A DNA stretch of 64,000 nucleotides, from positions 3,038,001 to 3,102,000 of the forward strand of contig OZ244776.1 in NCBI GenBank assembly GCA_965219515.1, written 5' to 3'. The stretch's first letter is position 1; each line of letters starts with the position of its first letter. The DNA is from Ilyomonas sp965219515 (lineage in GTDB: Bacteria > Bacteroidota > Bacteroidia > Chitinophagales > Chitinophagaceae). The notes beneath the pieces were generated by a model. It searched no databases and was not told the DNA's origin. It saw only the letters and a list, made by a program, of their open reading frames with translations. Of this stretch, positions 8,557 through 17,410 are shown piece after piece. A program made the translations under genes and the position numbers.

Positions 8557-9452
8557 GTCTTCTCAGCTTTTATCATTCTGTTTTTACCCTGCAAATCTTT
8601 TTTTATCTGAACATTCGTATAGTTTTTCTTGCGTAATAATTCTGCCGTTTCGTTACCAAACGCCTCATTGATTTCAAAGAAAAGTTTGCCACCTGCTTTT
8701 AAATGCAGCAACCCAAACGAAGCAATGGCATCATAAAAAAGCAACGGATTTTCATCTGTTACAAAAAGGGCGTCATGCGGCTCATATTTCAGCACATTGT
8801 CGTTCATAAAAGCGGCTTCGTTCATCGCTATATAAGGCGGGTTGCTTACAATGTAATCGAATTCTGAAAACCGGTTCCATTGCTGTTCATCTAATATATT
8901 GGCGGCAGAAAAGTGAATGTCCGTCTGCTGTTCCTCCGCATTTCGTCGCGCCACCCGCAAAGCATTGTCTGATATATCTGTTGCACACACTTCGGCATTT
9001 TGCCGATTCTTTTTTATGGCTATTGCAATGCAACCACTTCCGGTGCCGATGTCAAGCAAACTGATGACTGACGGCTGCTTGCTGATTGCTGATTGCTGAC
9101 GGCTGATTGCTGATTGCTGATTGCTGATTGCTTCCATTATCAATGCTGCCAGCTCTTCCGTTTCGGGTCGCGGAATCAGCACAGATTCATCAACATACAA
9201 CTTCATTCCGCACCAGTAAGCTTCGTGCAAAACATATTGTATGGGTTTATGAGATAACAATTCGGTTGAAATCTGATAAAATCTTTCCAGTTGATTCTCA
9301 TTTAAATCATCGTGCTTGTGAATGATTCTGCCGGTATTGGAAAAACCAGTCAGATTTTCAATAACAATACCTGCTATGTTTGTTGCTTCCCTGCGCTCGT
9401 AAACAGACTGTAAAGAAAGAGAAAGCTGCTTGTAGGCATCCTGTATTGTCAT
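8541..9452 (-). CDS. prmC: Release factor glutamine N5-methyltransferase
   Basis: 303 residues from the ATG at 9452; the longer frame above it is not homologous. An N-terminal helical domain is followed by a class I SAM-binding fold with LLDIGTGSGCIAI (about residue 115) and the catalytic SNPPY (about residue 190). PrmC methylates the Gln of the GGQ motif in release factors RF1 and RF2. Odd feature: between the two domains a short repeat NQQSAISRQQSAISKQ, encoded by a tandem of GATTGCT words, looks inserted. Its last residues (TTPIP) come from the intergenic CCCCTAAAGGGG repeat. The gene is divergent from ribD with 51 bases between. Confidence 0.93.
   Translation of the reverse strand: MTIQDAYKQLSLSLQSVYERREATNIAGIVIENLTGFSNTGRIIHKHDDLNENQLERFYQISTELLSHKPIQYVLHEAYWCGMKLYVDESVLIPRPETEELAALIMEAISNQQSAISRQQSAISKQPSVISLLDIGTGSGCIAIAIKKNRQNAEVCATDISDNALRVARRNAEEQQTDIHFSAANILDEQQWNRFSEFDYIVSNPPYIAMNEAAFMNDNVLKYEPHDALFVTDENPLLFYDAIASFGLLHLKAGGKLFFEINEAFGNETAELLRKKNYTNVQIKKDLQGKNRMIKAEKTTPIP
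9079..9132. repeat. Tandem word repeat inside prmC
   Basis: TGATTGC units are repeated about seven times with small changes. The frame stays open and gives QQSAIS repeats in the protein's interdomain linker. Confidence 0.85.
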
Positions 9453-9503
9453 GCTGCAATGATAAACATCTCTCACTACATTTGTTGAAATACGAATACA
9501 GCT

Positions 9504-10562
9504 TTGACAACCGATGAAACATATATGTACCGATGTATTGAGCTGGCAAAACGCGGGGCAGGAAATGTAGCTCCCAACCCCATGGTAGGCGCCTTGCTGG
9601 TGCACGAAAACAAAATTATAGGCGAAGGTTATCATCAGCAATATGGCTTTGCACATGCCGAGGTAAACTGTATCAATCATATAAAAAAGGAAGACGAATA
9701 TTTGATGTCGCAATCTGTACTTTATGTTTCGCTGGAACCCTGCGCGCATTACGGAAAGACGCCGCCCTGCGCTGATTTAATCATACGGAAAAAAATACCG
9801 CGCGTTGTAGTCGGAAGTCGCGATCCGTTTGAAGCGGTAAACGGAAAAGGCATTGAAAAGCTGAGAGCCGCCGGCATTGAGGTAACGATAAACATCTGCG
9901 AAGCAGAATGCAAAAAATTAAACAAACGATTTTTTACATTTCACACGCAGCAACGCCCTTATATCATTGTAAAATGGGCCCAAACAGCCGATGGAAAAAT
10001 GGCTGCATCACAAGAGAAACGCTTATTCATCAGTAACGAATTTACCAATCGTACAGTACACCGCCGGCGTAGCGAAGAAGCATCAATTTTAATCGGTACC
10101 AACACGGCATTGTCAGATAATCCGCAACTGGACAATCGCTTATGGCATGGCAAACCGCCGGTTAGAATGGTGCTTGATAAACAGCTTCGCTTACCTGCAG
10201 AACTGCATCTCTTTGATGGAACAAAACGAACCATCGTTTTTACTTATCTGCAACAGACGGAAGAAGAAAATATTCTTTTTTACAAATTAGATAAACAAGA
10301 AAATATTGCATCTGCCATTTGTAAAGCCTGCTATGATTTACAGATACAAAGCGTATTGATAGAAGGTGGCGCACAATTGCTGCAAGCCTTTGCAGATGCG
10401 GGTTTGTGGGATGAAGCTATGATTGTTACAAATGAATCGTTGTACATCGGCGAAGGCTTGCCTGCACCCGTTTTACAACATCAGCAATTAATAGTCACAC
10501 AACACATTTTTACCGATCGGATTGATTATTTTGTTCGGATGAATAACCATCTGAACCAATAG
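9504..10562 (+). CDS. ribD: Bifunctional riboflavin biosynthesis deaminase/reductase
   Basis: 352 residues. The deaminase domain shows the zinc motif HAEVNCI (about residue 50) and PCAHYGKTPPCADLI (about 76); the reductase domain begins near PYIIVKWAQTADGKMA (about 153) and ends with a typical IEGGAQLLQAF. It carries out two successive steps from the GTP cyclohydrolase II product toward riboflavin. The start must be the TTG at 9504, because the next ATG (9525) would cut into the conserved first helix and an in-frame stop lies upstream at 9486. Other rib genes are not adjacent. Confidence 0.95.
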   Translation: MTTDETYMYRCIELAKRGAGNVAPNPMVGALLVHENKIIGEGYHQQYGFAHAEVNCINHIKKEDEYLMSQSVLYVSLEPCAHYGKTPPCADLIIRKKIPRVVVGSRDPFEAVNGKGIEKLRAAGIEVTINICEAECKKLNKRFFTFHTQQRPYIIVKWAQTADGKMAASQEKRLFISNEFTNRTVHRRRSEEASILIGTNTALSDNPQLDNRLWHGKPPVRMVLDKQLRLPAELHLFDGTKRTIVFTYLQQTEEENILFYKLDKQENIASAICKACYDLQIQSVLIEGGAQLLQAFADAGLWDEAMIVTNESLYIGEGLPAPVLQHQQLIVTQHIFTDRIDYFVRMNNHLNQ

Positions 10563-10705
10563 CAAACCACACCTGTTCATATCTTATCACAAATGTAAGA
10601 TGTGCCTCTATCTTACCATAAAGGCAGTGGTGTATGACTTTTTCAAACATACAGTGGCATGATATTTAAACATCATTATTTTACTTTTATTAAAAATTGT
10701 TTGTT

Positions 10706-11281
10706 ATGAATCTTATAGATGAAGTACAAAAGGTATCTGGTCAGGCACCTGTACAAAAAATAGATCCCAACTCGCAGGAACCAAATACCGAAAACAGAAG
10801 CCAGTTGACCCTGTTGTCTCAGGCTGCCATTCCGGTGATACTAACCGGGTTGTATAAATATACACGCTCGGAAGAACATGCAGAAAACATACTGAGGGGA
10901 AATAATTCTACAAACACAACGTGGACGGATGAAATTTTCGGCGACCAGAGTGATGCGATTGTAACCCATGTAGCTTCTTACGCTCACGTGAGCAACGACC
11001 GTGCAGAAGCTGCTATGGACGATGCCGCGCAAGGCGCCATGCAGGTTGTGAAAAAGGGGTTGGGCGACAAAGCAACTGCAGCACAGGTAGCCGGATTTTT
11101 TAAAGACAACCGCAACGAGATTTTGAAGCATTTGCCTGCCGCATTACAGCTTGGTTATCTGATTAACGACAATACCATTGATGACAGAACCCATAAAATG
11201 GAAGGACCGATGTCGGGTATTATGCATACGTTTGAAAAATTATTTTCCGATTCAGACGCAAATGATTCATCCAAACAATAA
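10706..11281 (+). CDS. Conserved hypothetical protein, DUF937-like
   Basis: 191 residues from the ATG at 10706. No signal peptide. The protein is mostly helical, with two similar Ala-rich helical stretches (VATHV..., AAQVAGFFKDNRNEILKHLPAALQLGYLI), reminiscent of DUF937 proteins, which are of unknown function. An upstream TTG at 10697 would add three residues. It is followed 10 bases later by a small membrane protein gene and probably shares its transcript. Confidence 0.6.
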   Translation: MNLIDEVQKVSGQAPVQKIDPNSQEPNTENRSQLTLLSQAAIPVILTGLYKYTRSEEHAENILRGNNSTNTTWTDEIFGDQSDAIVTHVASYAHVSNDRAEAAMDDAAQGAMQVVKKGLGDKATAAQVAGFFKDNRNEILKHLPAALQLGYLINDNTIDDRTHKMEGPMSGIMHTFEKLFSDSDANDSSKQ

Positions 11282-11290
11282 ATTTATATT

Positions 11291-11503
11291 ATGAAAATAA
11301 TCGGTATCATTTTAATCGTAGCCGGCATACTAATGTTTGTCTTTCGCAACATCAGTTTTACGCAGGAAAAGAAAGTGGTTGATCTCGGTCCGCTGCAGGT
11401 AAACAAAAAAGAAGAAAAAACGATTGGCTGGCCTATTTACGCCGGTGGCATCGCAGTTGTTGCGGGCATAGCTTTGATTGCGATAGATAGAAAGCAAGCC
11501 TGA
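11291..11503 (+). CDS. Small two-helix membrane protein (DUF3185-like)
   Basis: 70 residues: one membrane helix at residues 2-20, a short polar segment (KKVVDLGPLQVNKKEEK) and a second helix at about 47-65. The pattern 'helix, KVVDLGP, helix' is seen in a widespread family of tiny inner-membrane proteins without known function. It is translated just after the DUF937-like gene. Confidence 0.7.
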   Translation: MKIIGIILIVAGILMFVFRNISFTQEKKVVDLGPLQVNKKEEKTIGWPIYAGGIAVVAGIALIAIDRKQA

Positions 11504-11624
11504 GAAAAACCGATATTGTGTTATCTGTATGTTTTTGTATTGCTTTTGATAATAAGTAAAACGGCAGACGTTACACACTCATCTCTAACATTTCACGGTT
11601 AATTGCATTCTGATTTCATTTACT

Positions 11625-11661
11625 AAGTTCCGGATGGTTATAAATCCGGAACTTTCTTTTT
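11625..11661 (+). terminator. Rho-independent terminator
   Basis: AAGTTCCGGAT (11625-11635) pairs with ATCCGGAACTT (11644-11654), followed by TCTTTTT. It ends the 10706-11503 transcript, 13 bases before the AlkB start. Confidence 0.85.
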
Positions 11662-11673
11662 AAGAGCAGTTTG

Positions 11674-12252
11674 ATGATAAATCTCTTGCCTTACGATGGC
11701 AATGTGCATTATTTCTGTAACGTAGTACCAACCGGAACTGCTATTCAGTTACGCAATAATCTATTACGGAATATTGAATGGAAACACGAGGAAGCGATTA
11801 TTTATGGCAGGCGTATCATCACAAAAAGAAAAGTGGCCTGGTATGGCGATAAACCATATTGCTATACGTATTCAGGCTCTACCAAACAAGCTTTATTATG
11901 GACTGAAGAATTAGCCTTACTAAAGAAGATAATTGAACAGCAAACAGGCGAAATCTTTAACTCGTGCCTGCTCAACTTATATCATAATGGAGACGAAGGC
12001 ATGGGCTGGCACAGCGATAACGAAACTTCGATTCAGAAAAATTCGGCAATTGCATCTGTTAGCTTAGGTGCGGAAAGACGGTTTCTGTTTCGGCATAAAA
12101 AAACAATGGAGACAGTTTCACTCATTTTAGAAAACGGAAGCCTGCTGGTAATGAAAGGCATAACGCAAACCTGCTGGCATCATAGTCTGCCAAAATCGAA
12201 AAAAATAAAAGAACCCAGAATTAATCTTACTTTTCGCTGTATGAACAACTAA
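11674..12252 (+). CDS. alkB: AlkB-like 2-oxoglutarate/Fe(II) dioxygenase
   Basis: 192 residues from the ATG at 11674. The double-stranded beta-helix core is recognisable by NLYHNGDEGMGWHSDNE (HxD iron ligands), the SLGAERRFLFR strand, and the C-terminal His/Arg region (TCWHHSLPKS, then PRINLTFR) that binds iron and 2-oxoglutarate. It belongs to the ALKBH2/3-like branch that removes alkyl groups from DNA or RNA bases by oxidation. The gene stands alone between a terminator and a gene-poor gap. Confidence 0.9.
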   Translation: MINLLPYDGNVHYFCNVVPTGTAIQLRNNLLRNIEWKHEEAIIYGRRIITKRKVAWYGDKPYCYTYSGSTKQALLWTEELALLKKIIEQQTGEIFNSCLLNLYHNGDEGMGWHSDNETSIQKNSAIASVSLGAERRFLFRHKKTMETVSLILENGSLLVMKGITQTCWHHSLPKSKKIKEPRINLTFRCMNN

Positions 12253-12686
12253 CAGTTGCTATTCTTTATTTTACAAACCACATACGTCTTGTGATGAGTT
12301 ACATTTTTGAATGATAACTTGTCCCGCTCGTAGACTTATTTTCCTGCTTTGATTTTTTAAACGTTTATGTGCAAAAACAATTCATCAAAATTCATATTCT
12401 CTTTCAACTCATTATAAAATCTTTATTGCTGTAAAACAATAAAACGGCATATAATTTTTTTTATTGGTATAAGCCTTGTCATACACGACCAGGTTATTCA
12501 ACGCAGGGCAGACGCCGGAAGAGGTAAAAAATTTATGGCTATCTTTGTTTTGGTTGTATAAAAATGTATTTGTTGATGGAGTTGATTGGTTAATGCGATA
12601 CAAAAACGAAAATTCATTTATTAAAATAATTATCAACCGGCATTTTTGCTGAACATTTATTCACTTACTTATACCAGATCACTCTT
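12253..12686. other. 434-base gap with no recognisable gene
   Basis: AT-rich sequence between alkB and apaG. A 74-codon minus-strand frame (12412-12636) contains VVYDKAYTN, faintly like a transposase, but no longer match can be made. Nothing else is visible. Confidence 0.4.
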
Positions 12687-13073
12687 ATGGTTTCAAAAAT
12701 ATCAGAAGGCGTACAAATCAGCGTCGAAACTTTTTATCAGGCAGAATACAGCAATCCTGTCAACTGCGAATTTATGTTCGCCTACCGCATCACGATTAAA
12801 AATCATAACTCGTTTTCTGTAAAGCTGTTAGACCGCACATGGCATATTTTCGACAGCGACGGACAAACCCGCGAGGTTGAAGGCGAAGGCGTGGTAGGCG
12901 TTCAGCCGGTAATAGAAGCTGGCAAGCAATTTCAATATGTAAGCGGTTGTAATTTGCATACAGAAATGGGGCGTATGAACGGGCAATATCGAATGGAAAA
13001 TCTGAACAATAAAAAAACGTTTAGCGTAAACATTCCACCATTTGAAATGATTGTACCCCTAAAAATGAATTGA
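12687..13073 (+). CDS. apaG: ApaG domain protein
   Basis: 128 residues, the full length of ApaG, with the characteristic TFYQ..YSNPVNCEFMFAYRITIKNH start, LLDRTWHIFDSDG, GEGVVGVQPVI and the ending YRMENL....FSVNIPPF. The fold is a fibronectin III-like beta sandwich; the biochemical role in bacteria is unsettled (linked to Co/Mg efflux and diadenosine polyphosphates). A strong two-way terminator follows. Confidence 0.95.
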   Translation: MVSKISEGVQISVETFYQAEYSNPVNCEFMFAYRITIKNHNSFSVKLLDRTWHIFDSDGQTREVEGEGVVGVQPVIEAGKQFQYVSGCNLHTEMGRMNGQYRMENLNNKKTFSVNIPPFEMIVPLKMN

Positions 13074-13121
13074 TTTTTTTTCAATCTCAGGTCTTATCAA
13101 TTTATCGGCGTCTTTATTAAT

Positions 13122-13162
13122 AAAAACAAGCCATAGAAATAATTTCTATGGCTTGTTTTTTT
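13122..13162. terminator. Bidirectional terminator between apaG and the histone-like gene
   Basis: A 19-bp near-perfect palindrome centred at 13141 (AAAAACAAGCCATAGAAAT and its complement) has A-runs on one side and T-runs on the other, so it can terminate both convergent genes. Confidence 0.88.
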
Positions 13163-13174
13163 ATTCAGACAAAA

Positions 13175-13777
13175 CTACTCGCCCGGCATTTCGGTGGTAT
13201 CATTTGTCATGTCTGACAAGCTTGTATCTGTCGGCGTTTCCATCGGAGATTCATCCGGCGTTTCCAGTGTAACGGATGGCAAATCCATCTCCATCGGCAT
13301 TGCATCCGGCACTTTTTTAGACGCTTTTTTAGCTGCTTTCTTTGGTGCCGACGCTTTTTTGGCTGCCGCTTTTTTTGGTGCCGCCGTCTTCTTCGCCGCC
13401 ACTTTTTTAGGAGCCGAAGCTTTCTTTACTGCCGCTTTTTTTGGTACCGCTTTCTTTGCCGTGTTCGCCTTTTTGAGATTCTTTAAAGCAACCGCTTTTT
13501 TGGCTGCTTTCTTTGGCGCTGACGCTTTTTTGGCTGCCGCCGTTTTCTTTGCCGCCGCTTTTTTAGGAGCCGCTTTCTTTGCCGTGTTCGCTTTTTTGAG
13601 ATTCTTTAAAGCAACCGCTTTTTTGGCTGCTTTCTTTGGTGCAGAAGCTTTTTTGGCTGCCGCCTTTTTTGGCGCCGCCGTTTTCTTTGCCGCCGCTTTT
13701 TTAGGAGCCGCTTTCTTTGCCGTGTTCGCTTTTTTGAGATTCTTTAAAGCAACCGCTTTTTTAATTGATTTTGCCAT
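13175..13777 (-). CDS. Histone H1-like Lys/Ala-rich repeat protein with acidic tail
   Basis: 200 residues. The first 155 are almost only Lys, Ala and Pro, built from three copies of a unit beginning KKAVALKNLKKANTAKK at about residues 6, 52 and 93, each followed by PKKAAAKK/SAPKK strings. The last 43 residues switch to an acidic Met/Pro/Thr/Ser-rich tail. Composition and repeat type match eukaryotic H1 C-terminal tails and bacterial H1 mimics (AlgP, Hc1, HU extensions), so DNA compaction is the likely role. Repeat length differs between units (46 and 41 residues), indicating copy-number instability. No globular HU domain is present. Confidence 0.8.
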   Translation of the reverse strand: MAKSIKKAVALKNLKKANTAKKAAPKKAAAKKTAAPKKAAAKKASAPKKAAKKAVALKNLKKANTAKKAAPKKAAAKKTAAAKKASAPKKAAKKAVALKNLKKANTAKKAVPKKAAVKKASAPKKVAAKKTAAPKKAAAKKASAPKKAAKKASKKVPDAMPMEMDLPSVTLETPDESPMETPTDTSLSDMTNDTTEMPGE

Positions 13778-14030
13778 GAGATGGGATATTTAGTAAATAA
13801 TAATGAAAGTTATAACAATTTATAAGTTCAAAAATTATTCCTTTAAATTTTTACAACTACACATAAGAAAATGTGCATCCGATGTTGATTAAAAAATATC
13901 TTGTCATAACGATATGCGCGTTATTATTATTCATGTATTGATTAAGCTGTCCGATGAATTTTTACCTGCCACTTTCAATTCTTATTTTACCGGTTCTTTT
14001 ACAAGGCATAGCATTTGTCTCACTGCCCGT

Positions 14031-14747
14031 ATGGAAACGTTTCTTACGGCTTACTGGAAGAACTTAATATTTATCAACTACGAAGTAGATGTATCTGTTA
14101 TCATGCCTTATCTGCCACCGGGAACAGAACCCGATTTATATAATGGCAAGTGCCTGGTAAGTCTTGTTGGCTTTCTGTTTTTACATACAAAAATTCGTGG
14201 CATCGGCTTTCCGTTTCACCGCAATTTTGAAGAGTTTAATCTTCGGTTTTATGTACGTCGCAAAGAGGCAAATTCTGATAAGCGCGGTGTTGTTTTTGTA
14301 AAAGAAATTGTACCGAAAAGAATGATAACCTTTGTAGCTTATTTGGTGTATGGCGAAAAGTATTATTATCATAAAATGAAAAACAGCCTGCAGGAAACGG
14401 AAGACGACAATGTTGAAGTAAACTATTCTTTTTTGGTAAATAAAAACTGGAATAACATACAAGCGGTTACAGGTAAAAACAGCAAACCGGCAGCACCGGC
14501 ATCGGAAGAAGAATTTATTACCGAGCATTACTGGGGTTATACAAAGCTGGCGAATGGTAACACATCTGAATATCAGGTAGCTCATCCGCGATGGAACCTG
14601 CATGAGGCAAAACGGTATGAAGCGAATGTAGATGCCATATCTTTATATGGAAAGCAATGGCAGCCGTACTTATCTGCAAAGCCTGCATCGGTGTTTATGG
14701 CAGACGGTTCGCCGGTTAGCATTTTTACCCGTACAATTATAAAATAA
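14031..14747 (+). CDS. DUF2071 (YqjF-like) protein
   Basis: 238 residues from the ATG at 14031; the 39 codons upstream in frame do not look like protein of this family. Recognisable blocks are FLTAYWKNLIFINYEVD, LPPGTEPDLYNGKCLVSLVGF and FEEFNLRFYVRRK...RGVVFVKEIVPK. Function is unknown; no signal peptide. It lies 2 bases before the CoA-binding gene, suggesting co-translation. Confidence 0.85.
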   Translation: METFLTAYWKNLIFINYEVDVSVIMPYLPPGTEPDLYNGKCLVSLVGFLFLHTKIRGIGFPFHRNFEEFNLRFYVRRKEANSDKRGVVFVKEIVPKRMITFVAYLVYGEKYYYHKMKNSLQETEDDNVEVNYSFLVNKNWNNIQAVTGKNSKPAAPASEEEFITEHYWGYTKLANGNTSEYQVAHPRWNLHEAKRYEANVDAISLYGKQWQPYLSAKPASVFMADGSPVSIFTRTIIK

Positions 14748-14749
14748 AC

Positions 14750-15124
14750 ATGATGGAAAATACAATAAAAAAAACGGTTGTTTTAGGCGCATCAGACAGC
14801 CCGATGCGATATAGCTATCTCGCCGTAAGAAGGCTAAAATCATACGATCATCCCGTTGTTGCCATTGGTAGAAAAACCGGTATGATTGACGATACGCAAA
14901 TCATTACCGAACATCCGTCCATGGAAGATGTGGATACCGTTAGCGTATATCTCAATCCAGCGCATCAAAAGCAGTATTACGATTATATTGTTGACCTGCA
15001 TCCGAAGCGTATTATTTTTAACCCCGGCGCCGAAAATGCAGAGCTGACTGCCCTTGCCAAAGACAATGGCATTGAACCAATGAATGCCTGCACGCTTGTT
15101 TTGCTTGGCACCGGGCAATATTGA
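14750..15124 (+). CDS. CoA-binding domain protein (YccU-like)
   Basis: 124 residues, one Rossmann-type CoA-binding domain: VVLGASDSPMRYSYLAVRRL at the start, PVVAIGRK, VSVYLNP, and the end FNPGAENAEL...NACTLVLL. Homologous single-domain proteins bind CoA; the reaction is unknown. Start is the ATG at 14750 or 14753. It is coupled to the upstream DUF2071 gene. Confidence 0.88.
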   Translation: MMENTIKKTVVLGASDSPMRYSYLAVRRLKSYDHPVVAIGRKTGMIDDTQIITEHPSMEDVDTVSVYLNPAHQKQYYDYIVDLHPKRIIFNPGAENAELTALAKDNGIEPMNACTLVLLGTGQY

Positions 15125-15144
15125 TTTATTGTTCAAATACAATT

Positions 15145-16479
15145 TTACGGAGCGATAACAACCAGTAACGAATCGGTTTGCAGGCGGTTTTTCAGCCAGC
15201 GCTGCATTTTTGCATGTTCGCCTCTGTATATGGTTTTAGATGCAGTTGCGGCAAACAATGTAATCGTATCCGATCGCGCAGAATCTACATTCAAAAAAAC
15301 AGATTTGGTGATGCTGTAATTACGCACAGAAGGAAATAAAACTTTTAACTCGCTTTTTAAACCCACAATATTGGCAAGACTGTCTGCCTCAGCTTTTTTT
15401 GTTACGGTGATACGCTGCTGCTCCTGCCGGCTAAACACATCTTCCAGTATATTGGCTCTGATTTGCGACAGATCAATTTGCTGCTTGGCATTTAGCCCCT
15501 GCGTTATAAAAAGCCTGGTTTTATTTAAATTGTAAAGAGGCAATTTTCGTTGCAAAGAATCAATCTGCTTTTCCGACAAATCGTTGCCGATTAGCAAAAT
15601 AGAAATTTCGTTGGTATCGGTACGGTTGTAAGTTAAGTTTTTACTGATGATTTGCGTGTTGGCAAAATTCAGTTCTTTTGATACAAACTGATTGGCATTG
15701 GTTTCAAAGATGCTTTTTCGTACGATGTTATAAGCGAAATAAATGCTTGGCAGCAACGTGAGAATTACAATCCAAACCATGTATCGTTTTACGTCTCTTC
15801 TTCTTCCTTCGGTTTCAAATTCGATGGTTGGTATCTTTAGCAGTGTAACAATTAAATAAGTTGCCGTACTGATAAACACGCTGTTGATAAAAAACAGATA
15901 CAAAGCGCCCGCCATGTAATACCAGTTGCCGGTAGAAAGTCCGAAGCCTGCGGTACATAACGGCGGCATCAGCGCGGTGGCAATGGCAACGCCGGGTATT
16001 ACGCTCGACTTCTCTTTTCTTGATGTAGCCACCGTGCCAGCCAGACCTCCGAAAAAAGCGATAAATACATCCCAAATAGAAGGATTGGTGCGCGCCAGCA
16101 ACTCAGAATTGGCGCTGTGTATGGGCGTAAGATAAAAATAAATGGCTGATGTAATGATGCTGATAAAAGCGGCTAATCCGAAGTTTTGAAGCCCGCGCTT
16201 GATCAGATTAAAATCGCTGATGCCAATGCCTAAGCCAATGCCCAATATCGGACCCATAAGAGGCGAAATAAGCATGGCTCCGATAATAACCGCCGTAGAA
16301 TTTACATTCAGCCCGATGGAGGCAATCAGAATGGCGAAAATCAACGCCCAAAGATTCGACCCGCTGAATTCTATATTCCGCGTGATGGAATCAACAATCT
16401 TTTTATCCTCGTCTTTATCTTCATGCAGGTTGAACCGGTGCTGAACGGCCTGCCTGATGATTACAATTATTCTTTTCAT
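15145..16479 (-). CDS. DUF389 membrane protein
   Basis: 444 residues from the ATG at 16479 (a TTG six bases upstream is less likely). The N-terminal half has about six membrane helices with the family signature NSTAVIIGAMLISPLMGPILGIGLGIG and GVAIATALMPPLCTAGFGL. The C-terminal 180 residues are a soluble domain after a last helix. The family (TIGR00271/00341) has no known function; proposed roles include transport. It is convergent with the CoA-binding gene. Confidence 0.9.
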   Translation of the reverse strand: MKRIIVIIRQAVQHRFNLHEDKDEDKKIVDSITRNIEFSGSNLWALIFAILIASIGLNVNSTAVIIGAMLISPLMGPILGIGLGIGISDFNLIKRGLQNFGLAAFISIITSAIYFYLTPIHSANSELLARTNPSIWDVFIAFFGGLAGTVATSRKEKSSVIPGVAIATALMPPLCTAGFGLSTGNWYYMAGALYLFFINSVFISTATYLIVTLLKIPTIEFETEGRRRDVKRYMVWIVILTLLPSIYFAYNIVRKSIFETNANQFVSKELNFANTQIISKNLTYNRTDTNEISILLIGNDLSEKQIDSLQRKLPLYNLNKTRLFITQGLNAKQQIDLSQIRANILEDVFSRQEQQRITVTKKAEADSLANIVGLKSELKVLFPSVRNYSITKSVFLNVDSARSDTITLFAATASKTIYRGEHAKMQRWLKNRLQTDSLLVVIAP

Positions 16480-16698
16480 ATACAATACCTTGTTTTAAAA
16501 TCGCCGTGCGATGCCCGATCCATTGCTGCACACTTATATATAAAACAATACAATGGCAAATACAGAAAAATATTATCATCATAACAAAAGCAGATTGGCA
16601 ATGTTAGGTTAATATTATCCACCGCCTGTTCATAATATTATAACACATCATTCATTTGAATACTGATATTACTGCGTAATTTTCAAAAAATTTAATCT

Positions 16699-17172
16699 AT
16701 GAGGTGGAGAAAATTTAACGGCGAAAACATTATTCTTCCCATTAAAGACGCGGTGGAAGAAACCATTAAACAGGAAACGGAAAAAGGCATTCGCTTAAAA
16801 GTATGCATTGGTACAGACAGTCAGGTGAAAGGCGAAGAGACGGAGTTTGCTACGGTGATTGTTTTTTTGCGCGAACATGCCGGCGGGTTCATGTATATTC
16901 ATAACGATAAAACGCGGCAGCAATATCACATTAAAGAACGGATGCTGGTAGAAGTTGCCAAAAGCATTGAGATTGCATATGAGCTTTGCGATTTGTTTAT
17001 CGAATATGGCGTTGATATGGAAGTTCATGCCGACATCAATACCAATCCGCAGTTTAAAAGCAATGATGCGTTGAAAGAAGCGATGGGTTATATTCTCGGG
17101 ATGGGCTTCGCCTTTAAAGCCAAGCCGGAAGCCTTTGCCAGCAGTTGCTGCGCCGATAAGATTGTGAACTGA
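16699..17172 (+). CDS. YkuK-like (DUF458) RNase H-fold protein
   Basis: 157 residues with KVCIGTDSQV near residue 37, VEVAKSIEIAYEL and EVHADINTNPQFKSN, the acidic residues of an RNase H-like fold as in Bacillus YkuK. Activity has not been established for the family. It is monocistronic. Confidence 0.88.
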   Translation: MRWRKFNGENIILPIKDAVEETIKQETEKGIRLKVCIGTDSQVKGEETEFATVIVFLREHAGGFMYIHNDKTRQQYHIKERMLVEVAKSIEIAYELCDLFIEYGVDMEVHADINTNPQFKSNDALKEAMGYILGMGFAFKAKPEAFASSCCADKIVN

Positions 17173-17410
17173 CACAATCTTTTTTTGTGTTTTTGCCGCA
17201 AAGACATAAAGAAAATAAGTTGCCTAAAGAACACATACAGCTATTGAGCGAAGCGTCGCCGCTTCGCACGTGCATTATGTCGCCTCCTGCGACGTAAAGC
17301 CATTCTTTTCAACCCGCACAATCACAACATTACAACATCTCACAATTTTATTATCAAATGCAACTGCTGTTTATCTTTAGCCCTTCGTAATAAAAGATAA
17401 ATACCATTGC
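17173..17410. other. Intergenic region with two small hairpins
   Basis: GCGAAGC/GCTTCGC (17248-17267) and GTCGC/GCGAC (17279-17293) form two short GC-rich stems in otherwise AT-rich DNA, without T-runs. Upstream lies the word-like TTTTTGCCGCAAAGACATAAAG common in this group's spacers. Confidence 0.4.

Noticed and set aside
12412..12636. Minus-strand frame with VVYDKAYTN, faintly transposase-like
   Set aside because: The match is only a few residues, and no catalytic context or terminal repeats are visible.
13194..13793. Ala/Phe-rich 199-codon frame antisense to the histone-like gene
   Set aside because: It is the complement of Lys/Ala repeats; the Lys/Ala reading explains the sequence and the terminator layout better.
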